Shown here in pieces: positions 23,530 through 31,603 of a DNA stretch of 33,725 nucleotides; positions within the stretch are counted from its first letter, which is position 1; each line of letters opens with the position of its first letter. Below the pieces are notes generated by a model. The model made no database searches, was not told the DNA's origin, and saw only the letters and a list, made by a program, of their open reading frames with translations. Origin of the DNA: Micromonospora rosaria (lineage in GTDB: Bacteria > Actinomycetota > Actinomycetes > Mycobacteriales > Micromonosporaceae); contig NZ_LRQV01000076.1 of the NCBI RefSeq assembly GCF_001567585.1, forward strand, positions 1 through 33,725. Direction: 5' to 3'. The translations under genes were made by a program, and so were the position numbers.

Positions 23530-23655
23530 TGGGCCGCCGGGGACTCGAACCCCGAACCCTTCGATCCAACAAGGAGAAGGAAGCGCGTCCATGACCGCAC
23601 CGGCGGAGGGCGGACGCACTACTCGTCGAATGCTCTGCCATTGAGCTAGCGACCC
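23530..23655 (-). tRNA. tRNA-like gene with ~54-nt insertion in the anticodon loop
   Basis: On the minus strand every canonical arm is present: acceptor GGGTCGC with GCGGCCC (one G-U pair), D-arm GCTC-AATGGCA-GAGC, anticodon stem TTCGA with TCGAA, a 5-nt variable region, and T-arm CGGGG-TTCGAGT-CCCCG, with discriminator A at 23530 and no encoded CCA. The anticodon 'loop' is 61 nt instead of 7 (roughly 23555-23624). The insert folds into an 8-bp stem GTGCGTCC/GGACGCGC capped by CCGC-CGGT-GCGG. No placement of a 7-nt loop gives the conserved U33, so no anticodon can be assigned. It may be a disrupted tRNA, an intron-bearing tRNA or a tRNA-like RNA with another role. Confidence 0.7.
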
Positions 23656-23822
23656 AGGTGTCGATCATCGCACCGGCCGGCTGGGCACGGCCACCGGGTT
23701 TCGGCGCCCCTGCCGCGATTCGTACGGCGGTCCCTGGCCGGGGCCAGCCCGGCAGGACTACATCGCAGCGGCGGCGTTCGGACGCCGTGCCGTACGCCAC
23801 GTCGTCTCCCGGCTGCTCGGGG

Positions 23823-24650
23823 TCAGCCGGTGCGGTGACGGGCCGCAGCGATCGCCATGGCCACGACGGGCCGGTACGCCGAGTTCGGTTCGCGGGCCTG
23901 CGCGTGGGGCCCGAAGGCGGCGTCACGAGTGACGATCCGATAGATGAGCGCGCGCACCAGCATCTGACCCCACTCCGGCAGGTGCGACCAGCGGTCCAGC
24001 ACCTGGGGGTCCGCCCCGTACCAGCACAGCGCGTCGACGACCGCGACCGCCGCCGCCCACGGGACCGGTCGCCAGTACGGCGACCAGTCGATGATCGCCG
24101 GCGGGACGCCGTCGGCGAACAACACGTTGCCCGGCAGGTCCCCATGCACGATCTGTTCCGGCAGGTGCACCGGCCGGCGCGCCGCCGCGAGTGGCTCCAG
24201 CAACTCCAGGCTGGCCGGACTTCCGGAGATCGGGGCTTCCTCCCACGCCACGCGATCTCCATACGACCAGGGGTCGTCACGAGCGTCGAGGAAGGCCGGA
24301 CGCGGCAGATGAGCCACAGCGGCGTGGAACGCGGATCCCGCCCGGACCACCTCGTCGATCCGCGTCGTGTCGGGTTCGCCAGCGACGAGCCGCCAGGCCT
24401 CCCAGCCGGCAGCCAGCCAGTTCCCGTCCGCCGTTGGCACCGGACGCGGCACTCGGAACTGCGCCGACACCCGCACCTCGGCGAGGGTCTCCGCCCGCCA
24501 CCGCGACTCGTCGGCGCCCTCCGACGGCTTGAGCACCACGTCACCCACCCGCCAGGTCCCACCCTTGCCGCCGGGTAACACCACCGGAACGCCGGAGACG
24601 CCGAACGCGTGCAGGACTTCCGGGGGAGGGGGACTCGTCGCGGGCTCCAT
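23823..24650 (-). CDS. Aminoglycoside phosphotransferase (APH)-fold kinase
   Basis: The 275-residue protein has the APH/choline kinase catalytic loop I-V-H-G-D-L-P-G-N-V-L-F (about 185-196) and metal-binding I-I-D-W-S-P-Y-W-R-P (about 204-213). The N-lobe has W-R-V-G-D-V-V-L-K-P with the ATP-binding Lys. It resembles small actinobacterial APH-like proteins of unknown substrate rather than a known resistance enzyme. The ATG at 24650 is chosen over 24710 because TACGAT lies eight nt upstream (leaderless type) and the upstream residues are basic and unlike the family. Confidence 0.85.
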   Translation of the reverse strand: MEPATSPPPPEVLHAFGVSGVPVVLPGGKGGTWRVGDVVLKPSEGADESRWRAETLAEVRVSAQFRVPRPVPTADGNWLAAGWEAWRLVAGEPDTTRIDEVVRAGSAFHAAVAHLPRPAFLDARDDPWSYGDRVAWEEAPISGSPASLELLEPLAAARRPVHLPEQIVHGDLPGNVLFADGVPPAIIDWSPYWRPVPWAAAVAVVDALCWYGADPQVLDRWSHLPEWGQMLVRALIYRIVTRDAAFGPHAQAREPNSAYRPVVAMAIAAARHRTG

Positions 24651-24846
24651 GACCGACGATCGTAGGTCTCTCCACCCCGACGCCCTCCGGATCAGCCAGG
24701 TCGACTGCACGCCCGCCGACGGGCGATGAGACCGGCCCCGGTTTGTCGGGTGGCACGACCCCTCGCGGTGCAGCGCTTCCGGCGACGCCGCCGCTGACCG
24801 TGGACGGCCCCTGCCACGACCCTGGCGCGTGCGTATCCTGGCGCGC

Positions 24847-25308
24847 CTACTCCGAGGTCAGCTGCTGCGCCAGCCGATCCATGCCACCCCTGATCAGTTG
24901 CCCGTAGTCGTCATCGCCGAGCGCGCTGATCCCCGCCTGCGCATGCTGGAGGTGTTCGCGGGCGCGGGTGAGGTCACCGAGCCTGCGGTAGCACTCACCC
25001 AGGTTGAGGTGCAGCGACGGATACAGGCCCGCCACCGACATCGGCACCCCAGCCTGCGCGACCCGGGCGTCGGTGAGCGAGCCGGCCGCCGTCAGCGCCC
25101 GCTGATCCCAGACCAACTCCTGGTGGACGTCGTCCTGCACGTCGGCCATCGAGTGCGCGAGGACGCACACGTGCAACGGATCGCCTCGCTCTCCGTCGAT
25201 CTCGTCCCAGATCTGCGCGAAGACGTCGCGAGCAGCCTCTCGCTGGCCCTGCTGATGATGCAACTGCACGCCGTGGTTGATGCGGGCGAGAGTCTCATCG
25301 TTGATCAT
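24847..25308 (-). CDS. TPR-like helical protein
   Basis: The 153-residue product is all-helical, with tetratricopeptide-like units: A-R-I-N-H-G-V-Q-L-H-H-Q-Q-G-Q-R-E-A-A-R near the N-terminus and L-H-L-N-L-G-E-C-Y-R-R-L-G-D-L-T-R-A-R-E near 112-131. TPR units scaffold protein contacts. The ATG at 25308 follows GGAG with a 6-nt gap; the longer frame from 25368 adds a Ser/Arg-rich segment with no such site. The following 252 nt (25309-25560) contain no gene I can support. Confidence 0.8.
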   Translation of the reverse strand: MINDETLARINHGVQLHHQQGQREAARDVFAQIWDEIDGERGDPLHVCVLAHSMADVQDDVHQELVWDQRALTAAGSLTDARVAQAGVPMSVAGLYPSLHLNLGECYRRLGDLTRAREHLQHAQAGISALGDDDYGQLIRGGMDRLAQQLTSE

Positions 25309-25560
25309 CGGCTGCTCCTGTGCGGGCTCGTCTCGCGATGACGACCTGGATCGTACGTGCCTCGGCACGTCGGCAGGGGGTGATCACGGCGTGGGCGACT
25401 GCGGGGGCGCGCAGCACGCCCTTTCGGTGCGCGTGGTACCCACTCGGGGCCGCGCCGACGTCCGCGACCTGGTCACCGCCCATGCCGCGTATCAACCGGT
25501 CGATCGAGAAGCCGCCGTGGGATGCTGGGCCGGATGGTCACCAGAGCAGGAGGGGCACCG

Positions 25561-25872
25561 GTGGACGCCGACTACTACCACGCTGACACCGAGGATGGCG
25601 ACCACATCGGCGACCCCTCAGAAGACGCCCTGTTCATGCTGATCGAAGGACTGGATCAGCGCGACAACACCTTCGTCGCGATCAACCCCGCCGACGAAGA
25701 CTCAGCCTGGTACGCGTCCGTCTCACTGCTCGACGACGGCACCTACGAAGTCGAACGCCATGATCCCCACCAACGCCACCACGACCGCACGGTCGAGAAC
25801 GACCCCCACCACATCGCCAGGGATCTCACCATCTGGCTGGCCGGCCGCGAATACCCCAAACGAACAGCCTGA
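25561..25872 (+). CDS. Small acidic protein, possibly immunity-like
   Basis: The 103-residue protein starts with GTG at 25561 behind GGAGG (7-nt gap). It is rich in Asp, Glu and His (V-D-A-D-Y-Y-H-A-D-T-E-D-G-D-H), with a central beta-like segment Y-A-S-V-S-L-L-D-D-G-T-Y-E-V-E and a C-terminal helix ending W-L-A-G-R-E-Y. Its size and acidity recall polymorphic-toxin immunity proteins (Imm1-like), but I see no decisive motif and no toxin next to it. It lies upstream of the EACC1-caspase pair in the same direction, about 320 nt away. Confidence 0.6.
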   Translation: MDADYYHADTEDGDHIGDPSEDALFMLIEGLDQRDNTFVAINPADEDSAWYASVSLLDDGTYEVERHDPHQRHHDRTVENDPHHIARDLTIWLAGREYPKRTA

Positions 25873-26192
25873 ACACCAACCAAGCCCCGAAAATAGCTAG
25901 CCGATCCGAGAAACCGCAAACGGTCAGGTGATCCTTGTCGATCACGGCCCGGAGCAGGTCGGTGAGGCCGTCCGGCCAGGGACGTCGTCCGTCCAGGTGA
26001 GGCGCGCTTTCATCCCGCCCACTGCGGCCTGGATGCCGTCATACCGGTCGGGCCGACACTGCCGCGAGCATGCCCGTGATACAACAACGGTCGATCTCAT
26101 CGACGACACATCGGTCGGGCAGGTCGAAGCCCGACAGGGACGGCGTGATCCGAGGCCGTAACGGCGTGACCGTGGCAGCAAGGAGTTTGCAG
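25873..26192. other. Intergenic region with possible frameshifted remnant on the minus strand
   Basis: On the minus strand about 26060-25960 reads G-I-Q-A-A-V-G-G-M-K-A-R-L-T-W-T-D-D-V-P. After a frame shift near 25977 it continues W-P-D-G-L-T-D-L-L-R-A-V-I-D-K-D-H-L down to about 25900. Together this looks like protein, but neither frame alone makes a full gene. No other feature is seen. Confidence 0.25.
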
Positions 26193-26582
26193 GTGGCATC
26201 CAAAGGGCGTATTCACCTGACGTTGACGGTAGCCATGCCGGAGGGCTTCGAGGCTATCGAGGTCGACGAGGAGGTCTCCAGCCTCGCCCGAGCAGTCGCC
26301 GAATCGGGTGACCTGCTGCCGATCACGGCCATCGCACCCGAGGCGGGGCCGCCCGGGGCCAAGGGGCTGGCGGAGACCCTGGGGGTGATCGCGTTGGCGG
26401 TCACCTCCTCGCCCCAGGCACTGACCGCCGCGATCGAGGCGATCGGGTCGTGGCTGGTCACCTCGTCCAGCCGATCGGTGATTGTGGAGATCGACGGCGA
26501 CCGTCTGGAGGTCGCCAACCCGACCAGGGACGAGACGCGGGCACTCGTCGAGTTGTTCGTTCGACGGCACACGGTCGACTGA
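26193..26582 (+). CDS. EACC1-type effector-associated component
   Basis: The 129-residue protein matches, to my reading, the effector-associated constant component EACC1 described in actinobacterial NTP-dependent conflict systems: a short beta segment, then A-P-E-A-G-P-P-G-A-K-G-L, a helix L-T-A-A-I-E-A-I-G-S-W-L, and the strands S-V-I-V-E-I-D-G-D-R-L-E-V. EACC1 proteins are encoded beside caspase-like or other effectors and are proposed adaptor or control components. Here the caspase-like gene begins 12 nt after its stop. GTG at 26193 is chosen because AAGGAG lies seven nt upstream, and the earlier in-frame part is Arg-rich and unlike the family. Confidence 0.78.
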   Translation: MASKGRIHLTLTVAMPEGFEAIEVDEEVSSLARAVAESGDLLPITAIAPEAGPPGAKGLAETLGVIALAVTSSPQALTAAIEAIGSWLVTSSSRSVIVEIDGDRLEVANPTRDETRALVELFVRRHTVD

Positions 26583-26594
26583 GAAGGGCTCAGC

Positions 26595-28466
26595 ATGGCA
26601 CGAGCAGCCCTCCTGATCGGCAATGCCGTCCACGACGACGGCACGCTCCGACGGTTGCGAGCGCCAGCCCACGACGTGAGCGAGCTGGCCCGGGTGCTGG
26701 CCGATCCCGACCGGTGCGCCTTCGACACGGCGACGCTGATCGACCAGCCGGCCGGGCACGTGACGGCAGAGGTCGAACGATTCTTCGCCGGACGGACACC
26801 ATCGGACGTGCTGCTGCTCTACTTCTCCGGACACGGGATCAAGGACAGCGTCAACGCGCTCCACCTGGCCACACGTGACACCCGCCTGAGCGACCTGGCG
26901 ACCACCAGCGTCAGCGCCGAGTTCATCAGCGCATGCGTACAGCGCAGTCGGTCTCGACGCATACTGCTCGTCCTCGACTGCTGTTACAGCGGCGCCTTCC
27001 CCCGTGGAATGGTGGTACGCGCGGACCAGACCGTGCACATCCAGGAGGAGTTCGGGGGACGTGGTCTGGTCATCATCACGGCTTCCTCGGCCATCGAATA
27101 CGCCTTCGAGGACGGCAACCTGACCGAGGAGTTTCTTCCCCACACGTCACTGTTCACGTCCGCGCTGATCGACGGGCTGGACAGCGGAGCGGCCGACCTG
27201 AACCACGACGGTGAGATCACCGTAGATGAGCTCTACGATTTCGCCTTTGACACGGTCCGCGAGAAGACCCCGGCGCAGACACCGTGCCGGTGGATGTTCG
27301 GCGCGCAGGGTCGGTTGGTCATCGGACGGACCAGCGTCGGCTCGACACCGCGCCGGCCACCCCGATTCCAGCCCGCCCCGCTCACGCTGCGTCCGGCACG
27401 CCGCCTCGGCATCATCGCCACGGGGCCACTGGTCGCCGCCGCAGGGCTGCTGTGGCTCGGAACGCAGGTGCACGTTCTCGCCGCGCTGGTCGCCGGTACC
27501 TGGCTGGCCCTGCTCGCGCTGCGGATCCTCGTCACCTCGCAGCGGGGCGCCGTGGAACTCACCCGCGACGGTGTGCAGGTGCGTGGCGTCTGGTCGAAGG
27601 CGGTGCGGTGGCCGGCCGTCCTGGCAATCGAGGTCCGGCCCACGCTCACAGGCCGCTCGGTAGCGCTGAGACGCGCCGATACGGCGATCGCGCATCGGTT
27701 GACGCTGCCCACGCCCCGCACCGCCATGCTGGCACGGGACGTGGAGTTCGACGAGCGCATTCAGACCCTCCGCCGCTGGAGTGAGAACTGGGGCTCACCG
27801 GCACCGGTGACGTTCACGTCGAACTGGACAGCCGCCCGTGCCGGGCTGGCCCGCGCCGTCGTGATCCTGATGCTGTTCCTCGTCGTGGACCAGCCGTGGA
27901 CCTGGTACACGCCGCCGCAGGCAGTGGCTCTGCCGTCCGCGTGTGACGTCCTCAACGAGAGCCGTCAGCGGATGCGGTGGGACAACGATGCGATCTTCCG
28001 CTTCCACGTCGGGGAGGTCAGCGGCAACGAGTCGACCCAGTACAGCAGCCACTGCCAGGTTGACTACTACACCATCATCTTCCAGGTGGGCACCAGGTTG
28101 AACCTGCAGTACGAGTTGCTCCCGGACAGGTCGACCCGCTCCGGCACCCAGCGGGCGACCAGCCAGTTGAGGAGTTACGCCGGGCAGGACCGGGAGGAAG
28201 GGCTCACCGTCCAGGAGCTGTCCGCCGACGACGGACTGACGGGGTACGCGGCGGTGCCGCCGAGCACCGCCCGAGCGGATCAACAGTCGCCGTTCGTGGC
28301 ACGGGTCAGGACACGGCAGGTGAACGTGGTGGTGACCGTCCAGTTCCACACCGTCGATCCCCGCGTGCCGCCGCCGGCCATCGCCGAGCTGACAGCGGTG
28401 GCGTCGGACGCGGTGGGCCGTATCGACGTCCAGGGCCGCACGTTTCGCCCGCCGGGCCGGGGGTGA
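26595..28466 (+). CDS. Membrane-bound caspase-like protease with EF-hand and PH-like domain
   Basis: In this 623-residue protein, residues 1-200 are a caspase (peptidase C14) domain with catalytic His80 in Y-F-S-G-H-G and Cys130 in L-D-C-C-Y-S-G. Residues 201-212, D-L-N-H-D-G-E-I-T-V-D-E, are a complete EF-hand loop (ligands at 1, 3, 5, 7, 9 and 12). Two membrane segments follow (about 271-290 and 293-311), then a bacterial PH-like domain (about 318-400: V-E-L-T-R-D-G-V-Q-V-R-G-V-W), a third membrane segment (about 416-432) and an exported C-terminal domain of about 190 residues with two Cys. An AAGGG ribosome site precedes the ATG. Co-transcribed with EACC1, it is likely an effector that cleaves host proteins upon a calcium-linked or envelope signal. 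Confidence 0.85.
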   Translation: MARAALLIGNAVHDDGTLRRLRAPAHDVSELARVLADPDRCAFDTATLIDQPAGHVTAEVERFFAGRTPSDVLLLYFSGHGIKDSVNALHLATRDTRLSDLATTSVSAEFISACVQRSRSRRILLVLDCCYSGAFPRGMVVRADQTVHIQEEFGGRGLVIITASSAIEYAFEDGNLTEEFLPHTSLFTSALIDGLDSGAADLNHDGEITVDELYDFAFDTVREKTPAQTPCRWMFGAQGRLVIGRTSVGSTPRRPPRFQPAPLTLRPARRLGIIATGPLVAAAGLLWLGTQVHVLAALVAGTWLALLALRILVTSQRGAVELTRDGVQVRGVWSKAVRWPAVLAIEVRPTLTGRSVALRRADTAIAHRLTLPTPRTAMLARDVEFDERIQTLRRWSENWGSPAPVTFTSNWTAARAGLARAVVILMLFLVVDQPWTWYTPPQAVALPSACDVLNESRQRMRWDNDAIFRFHVGEVSGNESTQYSSHCQVDYYTIIFQVGTRLNLQYELLPDRSTRSGTQRATSQLRSYAGQDREEGLTVQELSADDGLTGYAAVPPSTARADQQSPFVARVRTRQVNVVVTVQFHTVDPRVPPPAIAELTAVASDAVGRIDVQGRTFRPPGRG

Positions 28467-28539
28467 GCGTGCCTGGCGCGCATGGCTGGGATACCTAGCG
28501 TTGCCTGCTTTCGGTGCGGGTGCCGGCGAGACTGTCCGG

Positions 28540-28965
28540 GTGGCGGCCAACAGCAGGGTGCCGATCGCGGCCCACGCCCTGGCGTGGCTGGAACTGGCCA
28601 GACGGCGTGGTCGTGAGGTGCTCACCTCCGAGGAGGTGGCGGCCAGCGTCAACACGAACGCGGTCATCGTCCGGCGCAGCCTCGGCGACCTGCAACGGGC
28701 CGGCCTGGTGACGGCCCGCCGGGGCAACGGCGCCGGCTTCTCCCTCGGGCGGCCGGCAGCAGAGATCACGCTGCTGGACGTCTGGCTCGCCGTCTCGCCG
28801 GAGCCGCTCCTCGCCCTGCACCACTCCGAACCGAACCTGGAGTGCCCGGTCGGGCGCGGAATCCGTCCGGTGCTCACCGACCTGTACGACGAAGCGACCG
28901 ACGCGTTCCGGGCGGCGCTGGCGCGTCGGACGGTCACCGACGTCCCGGAAAGGATCCTGGCGTGA
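28540..28965 (+). CDS. Rrf2-family transcriptional regulator
   Basis: The 141-residue protein has the Rrf2 winged helix: R-V-P-I-A-A-H-A-L-A-W-L-E-L-A at the start, L-T-S-E-E-V-A-A-S-V-N-T-N-A-V-I-V-R-R recognition region, and wing A-R-R-G-N-G-A-G-F-S-L-G-R. The iron-sulfur Cys triad of IscR/NsrR is absent (one Cys only, in L-E-C-P-V-G), so it is of the YwnA-like, non-cluster type. GTG at 28540 gives the usual family length; a TTG at 28501 is an alternative. Its stop overlaps the GTG of the NIPSNAP gene by four bases, so it probably controls that gene. Confidence 0.85.
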   Translation: MAANSRVPIAAHALAWLELARRRGREVLTSEEVAASVNTNAVIVRRSLGDLQRAGLVTARRGNGAGFSLGRPAAEITLLDVWLAVSPEPLLALHHSEPNLECPVGRGIRPVLTDLYDEATDAFRAALARRTVTDVPERILA

Positions 28966-29552
28966 TCGTCGAACTGCGCCGCTACACCCTGCGCGAGGGA
29001 CGCCGCGACGAGCTGATCGACCTGTTCGACCGCGAGTTCCTGGAGACCCAGGAGGAACTGGGGATGGCCGTGCTGGGCCAGTTCCGCGACCTCGACCGGC
29101 CCGACCAGTTCGTGTGGCTGCGCGGCTTCACCGACATGCGGTCGCGCCGGACCAGCCTGACGGTCTTCTACTCCGGCCCCGTGTGGTCGGAGCACGGACC
29201 AGCGGCGAACGCGACGATGCTCGACTCGGACGACGTCCTGCTGCTCCGTGAGGTCGTCGCGGTGCCGGTACTCGACCGTGGCGCCGCCAACCCCGAATCG
29301 CTCCTGCACGCGACGATCTGGTACTGGGCCGGCCCTTTCCCCGACGTCGACCCCACCCTCAACCCGGAGGGGAACCTGGCCGTGCTGAGGACCGAGTACG
29401 CCGCGAACGACTTTCCACGGCTGCCGGTCCGTGCCGGGGAACACGCGCTGGTGTGGCTCACCCGGTCACCCCTGCGGGCGGACGTCCCGGCGGGGGTGGT
29501 GAAGACCGAGACCTTCCGCCTCCGCCCCACCCCGCGCTCCAGCCTGCACTGA
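28962..29552 (+). CDS. NIPSNAP-family protein
   Basis: The 196-residue product begins I-V-E-L-R-R-Y-T-L-R-E-G-R-R-D-E-L-I, the signature first strand and helix of NIPSNAP (dimeric alpha-beta barrel) domains, and contains F-V-W-L-R-G-F-T-D-M as the third strand. A second related half follows from about residue 100. NIPSNAP proteins lack a defined reaction; many act as small-ligand binding or monooxygenase-like folds. GTG overlaps the Rrf2 stop (GTGA), so the two are coupled and probably respond to the same small molecule. Confidence 0.85.
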   Translation: MIVELRRYTLREGRRDELIDLFDREFLETQEELGMAVLGQFRDLDRPDQFVWLRGFTDMRSRRTSLTVFYSGPVWSEHGPAANATMLDSDDVLLLREVVAVPVLDRGAANPESLLHATIWYWAGPFPDVDPTLNPEGNLAVLRTEYAANDFPRLPVRAGEHALVWLTRSPLRADVPAGVVKTETFRLRPTPRSSLH

Positions 29553-29759
29553 TCAGCTCGACGGCGGGCAGTCGACGCCGACCGGTGCGCTCACCCGTCG
29601 CTGGTGGGCGTGACGTGCGACCGACGCGTGCCAGCGCTGGGCCGCCGTGGCAGGCCGGTCCTCGGCCGCAGGGGTGCGCGGGGTGCCCGGCTACGGCGAG
29701 CGGCGAGATCCGACCCCCGGCTCGACCAGGTCGTCGACGGAGTGAGGGTGGACGACCAC

Positions 29760-30404
29760 CTACCGGCTGTCGGGCTGCTGCGGAAAACGTCGGTGCGCAT
29801 CCTCACGGGCCGTGGGGGAGACGCTGGCGCGCTCACCGGGTGGCAGGTGGTCGCCCCGTTGTCGCAACGACGCGTCCAGCGTTCGCAGCAGCTCTCCGGC
29901 GCGGCCACGACCGCCCGGGGCGTCGGGGTAGCGCATCAGGACGCGCACCACGACGGGGTTGGCCAGCCCGCGTGCCGTCTCGATGGAGTCGGCGCCGACG
30001 GCACGGTCGTCGCCGGCATCGAGCTCGACGGCGCGAGCGGCGTACGCGGCGGCGCCGAGGATGTGCAGGACCTGGGTGGCCTTCGCCAGGGGGTGGAGGA
30101 ACGCCGCGCTGGCCGCGGCGACGCAGGCGCGCGCGGCCTCGCTCGCCGCGACCTGTCCTGCGTCGCGTGCCTCCTGGTACGCCCGGTGTGCCGCCCAGGC
30201 GCGGTCGCGGATCGCCGCGGTCCGGTCGGCTCCGTCGGCGAACGCCTGCGCGGCGTCGACCGCGTCCCGTGGGCGCCGGTCGGCCGGACGCGCACGGTCG
30301 AAGACCGCCAGTGCGGGCCGTGCGCATGCCGCCGCGTAGCCGGCCACCTCCCGGAGCTCGGCGATGCTCAGGTCGATCGTCTGGCTCTCCTCGGGCACCG
30401 TCAT
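29760..30404 (-). CDS. Putative immunity protein (Imm5-like helical family)
   Basis: The 214-residue helical protein contains L-S-I-A-E-L-R-E-V-A-G-Y-A-A, then P-R-D-A-V-D-A-A-Q-A-F-A-D-G and F-L-H-P-L-A-K-A-T-Q-V-L-H-I-L-G-A-A-A-Y-A-A-R-A-V-E. I recall this set of blocks from actinomycete proteins annotated as putative immunity protein. ATG at 30404 lies seven nt after TACGGT, consistent with a leaderless start; the family similarity begins shortly after it. No toxin gene is adjacent, so it may be an orphan immunity gene. Confidence 0.65.
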   Translation of the reverse strand: MTVPEESQTIDLSIAELREVAGYAAACARPALAVFDRARPADRRPRDAVDAAQAFADGADRTAAIRDRAWAAHRAYQEARDAGQVAASEAARACVAAASAAFLHPLAKATQVLHILGAAAYAARAVELDAGDDRAVGADSIETARGLANPVVVRVLMRYPDAPGGRGRAGELLRTLDASLRQRGDHLPPGERASVSPTAREDAHRRFPQQPDSR

Positions 30405-30581
30405 GCCGACCACCGTATCGTTGATCAACCGGTGGAGACTTTTCGTCGGTCTTCGCTGGTCGGTCGGGAGAAACCCTCAAAACAGGGGGTGCACTCGACA
30501 GCCGGGCCCGGCGCAGGTGCGGGTGTGATCTGTGCACCCGTGCGGACACCCGGCGCAGCGCGCTGGTCGACCTGGCCGACC

Positions 30582-30890
30582 TCAGGACGCGGACGGGTCG
30601 ATCCGGTGGAGGAGGCGCAGGTCCTCCTCCGTCAGGCGGATCGCGCCGGCCGCCACGTTGTCGACGAGGTGGTCCGGGCTGCCGGTGCCGGGGATGGCCA
30701 ACACATGCGCACCCTTCTGCAGGATCCACGCCAGGCGCACCTGGGCATGGGAAACGCCGTGTGCGCGCGCCACGGAGCGCACCTCCTCGTGCTCGGCCCG
30801 GGACGGTCCCGCCGTGCGGGCCTCACCGGCGATGGAGAAGAAGGGTACGAACGCGATGCCGAGCTGCCCGCAGGCGCGGAGCATGTCGTC
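30582..30890 (-). pseudogene. Aldo/keto reductase C-terminal remnant
   Basis: About 100 codons on the minus strand give D-D-M-L-R-A-C-G-Q-L-G-I-A-F-V-P-F-F-S-I, then V-S-H-A-Q-V-R-L-A-W-I-L and the cofactor-site motif V-L-A-I-P-G-T-G-S-P-D-H-L-V-D-N-V, typical of the last third of aldo/keto reductases. The catalytic Asp-Tyr-Lys-His part is missing: upstream sequence in the frame is Arg/Cys-rich and not homologous. It is a truncated, non-functional gene. Confidence 0.75.
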
Positions 30891-31213
30891 CTCGCCGGGT
30901 GCGTCGACGCATCGGGTGCAGCGGCTGCCGCTGCTGGCCGCCACCGGACAGCCGGCACGCACCCGTTGGCGCCGTCGAGCGCAGCTCATGCAACAGATCG
31001 GTGTGTTCACCAGGCTCGCCGAACGGGCCGGAATGCTGCTGACGATGGCGGACTGGTACGCCCGGCTGGCCGAGGCGATGTCCGCCCGCTGGCACGACTC
31101 GACAACCCCGCCACCGGCACCGTTTCCCGCCTTCCGGTCAGCCAGGGACAGCTGACGCCCAGCTCGACCGCCCACAGACCGACGACCGTAGTCGGCACGA
31201 CGAGAATGGCATC
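30891..31213. other. Degenerate interval between truncated gene and DUF6578 gene
   Basis: No complete gene is supported. On the plus strand 30988-31155 reads protein-like (L-M-Q-Q-I-G-V-F-T-R-L-A-E-R-A-G, then M-L-L-T-M-A-D-W-Y-A-R-L-A-E-A-M) up to a stop at 31153-31155, as if it were the 3' end of another lost gene. I cannot name it. Confidence 0.3.
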
Positions 31214-31603
31214 GTGGCCATCAAGGTCTGGGTGGATGACTGGCAGATGCGGTGCTGCGGCGAGCCGTTCGCGGTTGGCGATCGGGTCTCCTGGAGGCTG
31301 CGAGATCTGGACCCCGAGTGGCTCGGGCTCGTGCTGGGCAGCAACCTGGCCCGCGGCGTCGACAAGGCCGAGGAGCACCACGGAGGCGTGGGCGAGGAGG
31401 TCCTTCTCCCTGTCGTGGGGATCGTTGCTTCGATCCATGCCGTGCACTGTCGATATGCCCCGCTGCACGGGAAACCGTCGACTGACCTCTTCCCCGTGCC
31501 CGGCTCCGGCACCATGACCTCGGTCCGGTTCGCGGACGGACGGGATCCCGACCGCGGCGACCTCACGTTTGCCGGCTACGTGGTGCAGTTGACAGGTGAA
31601 TGA
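31214..31603 (+). CDS. DUF6578 domain protein
   Basis: The 129-residue protein starts V-W-V-D-D-W-Q-M-R-C-C-G-E-P-F-A-V-G-D-R-V-S-W, the diagnostic opening of DUF6578, with a Cys-Cys pair that could bind metal. The rest is beta-rich and ends G-Y-V-V-Q-L-T-G-E. The GTG start at 31214 follows GAGAAT by six nt, suggesting a leaderless mRNA. Its 3' end overlaps that of the convergent HxlR gene by 28 bp. Function is unknown. Confidence 0.8.
   Translation: MAIKVWVDDWQMRCCGEPFAVGDRVSWRLRDLDPEWLGLVLGSNLARGVDKAEEHHGGVGEEVLLPVVGIVASIHAVHCRYAPLHGKPSTDLFPVPGSGTMTSVRFADGRDPDRGDLTFAGYVVQLTGE

Noticed and set aside
23591..23644. 16-codon plus-strand ORF with AAGGAG upstream, within the tRNA-like gene
   Set aside because: It is the complement of the insert and tRNA 5' half; the match is most simply a by-product of the pyrimidine-rich segment.
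23530..23655. Selenocysteine tRNA or group I intron-containing tRNA
   Set aside because: The acceptor stem is 7 bp and the extra sequence lies in the anticodon loop, not the variable arm. The insert is about 54 nt, too short for a group I intron core.
29604..31517. 637-codon open frame on the plus strand
   Set aside because: It runs antisense across the immunity-like gene and the reductase remnant and has low-complexity composition; no domain is recognisable.
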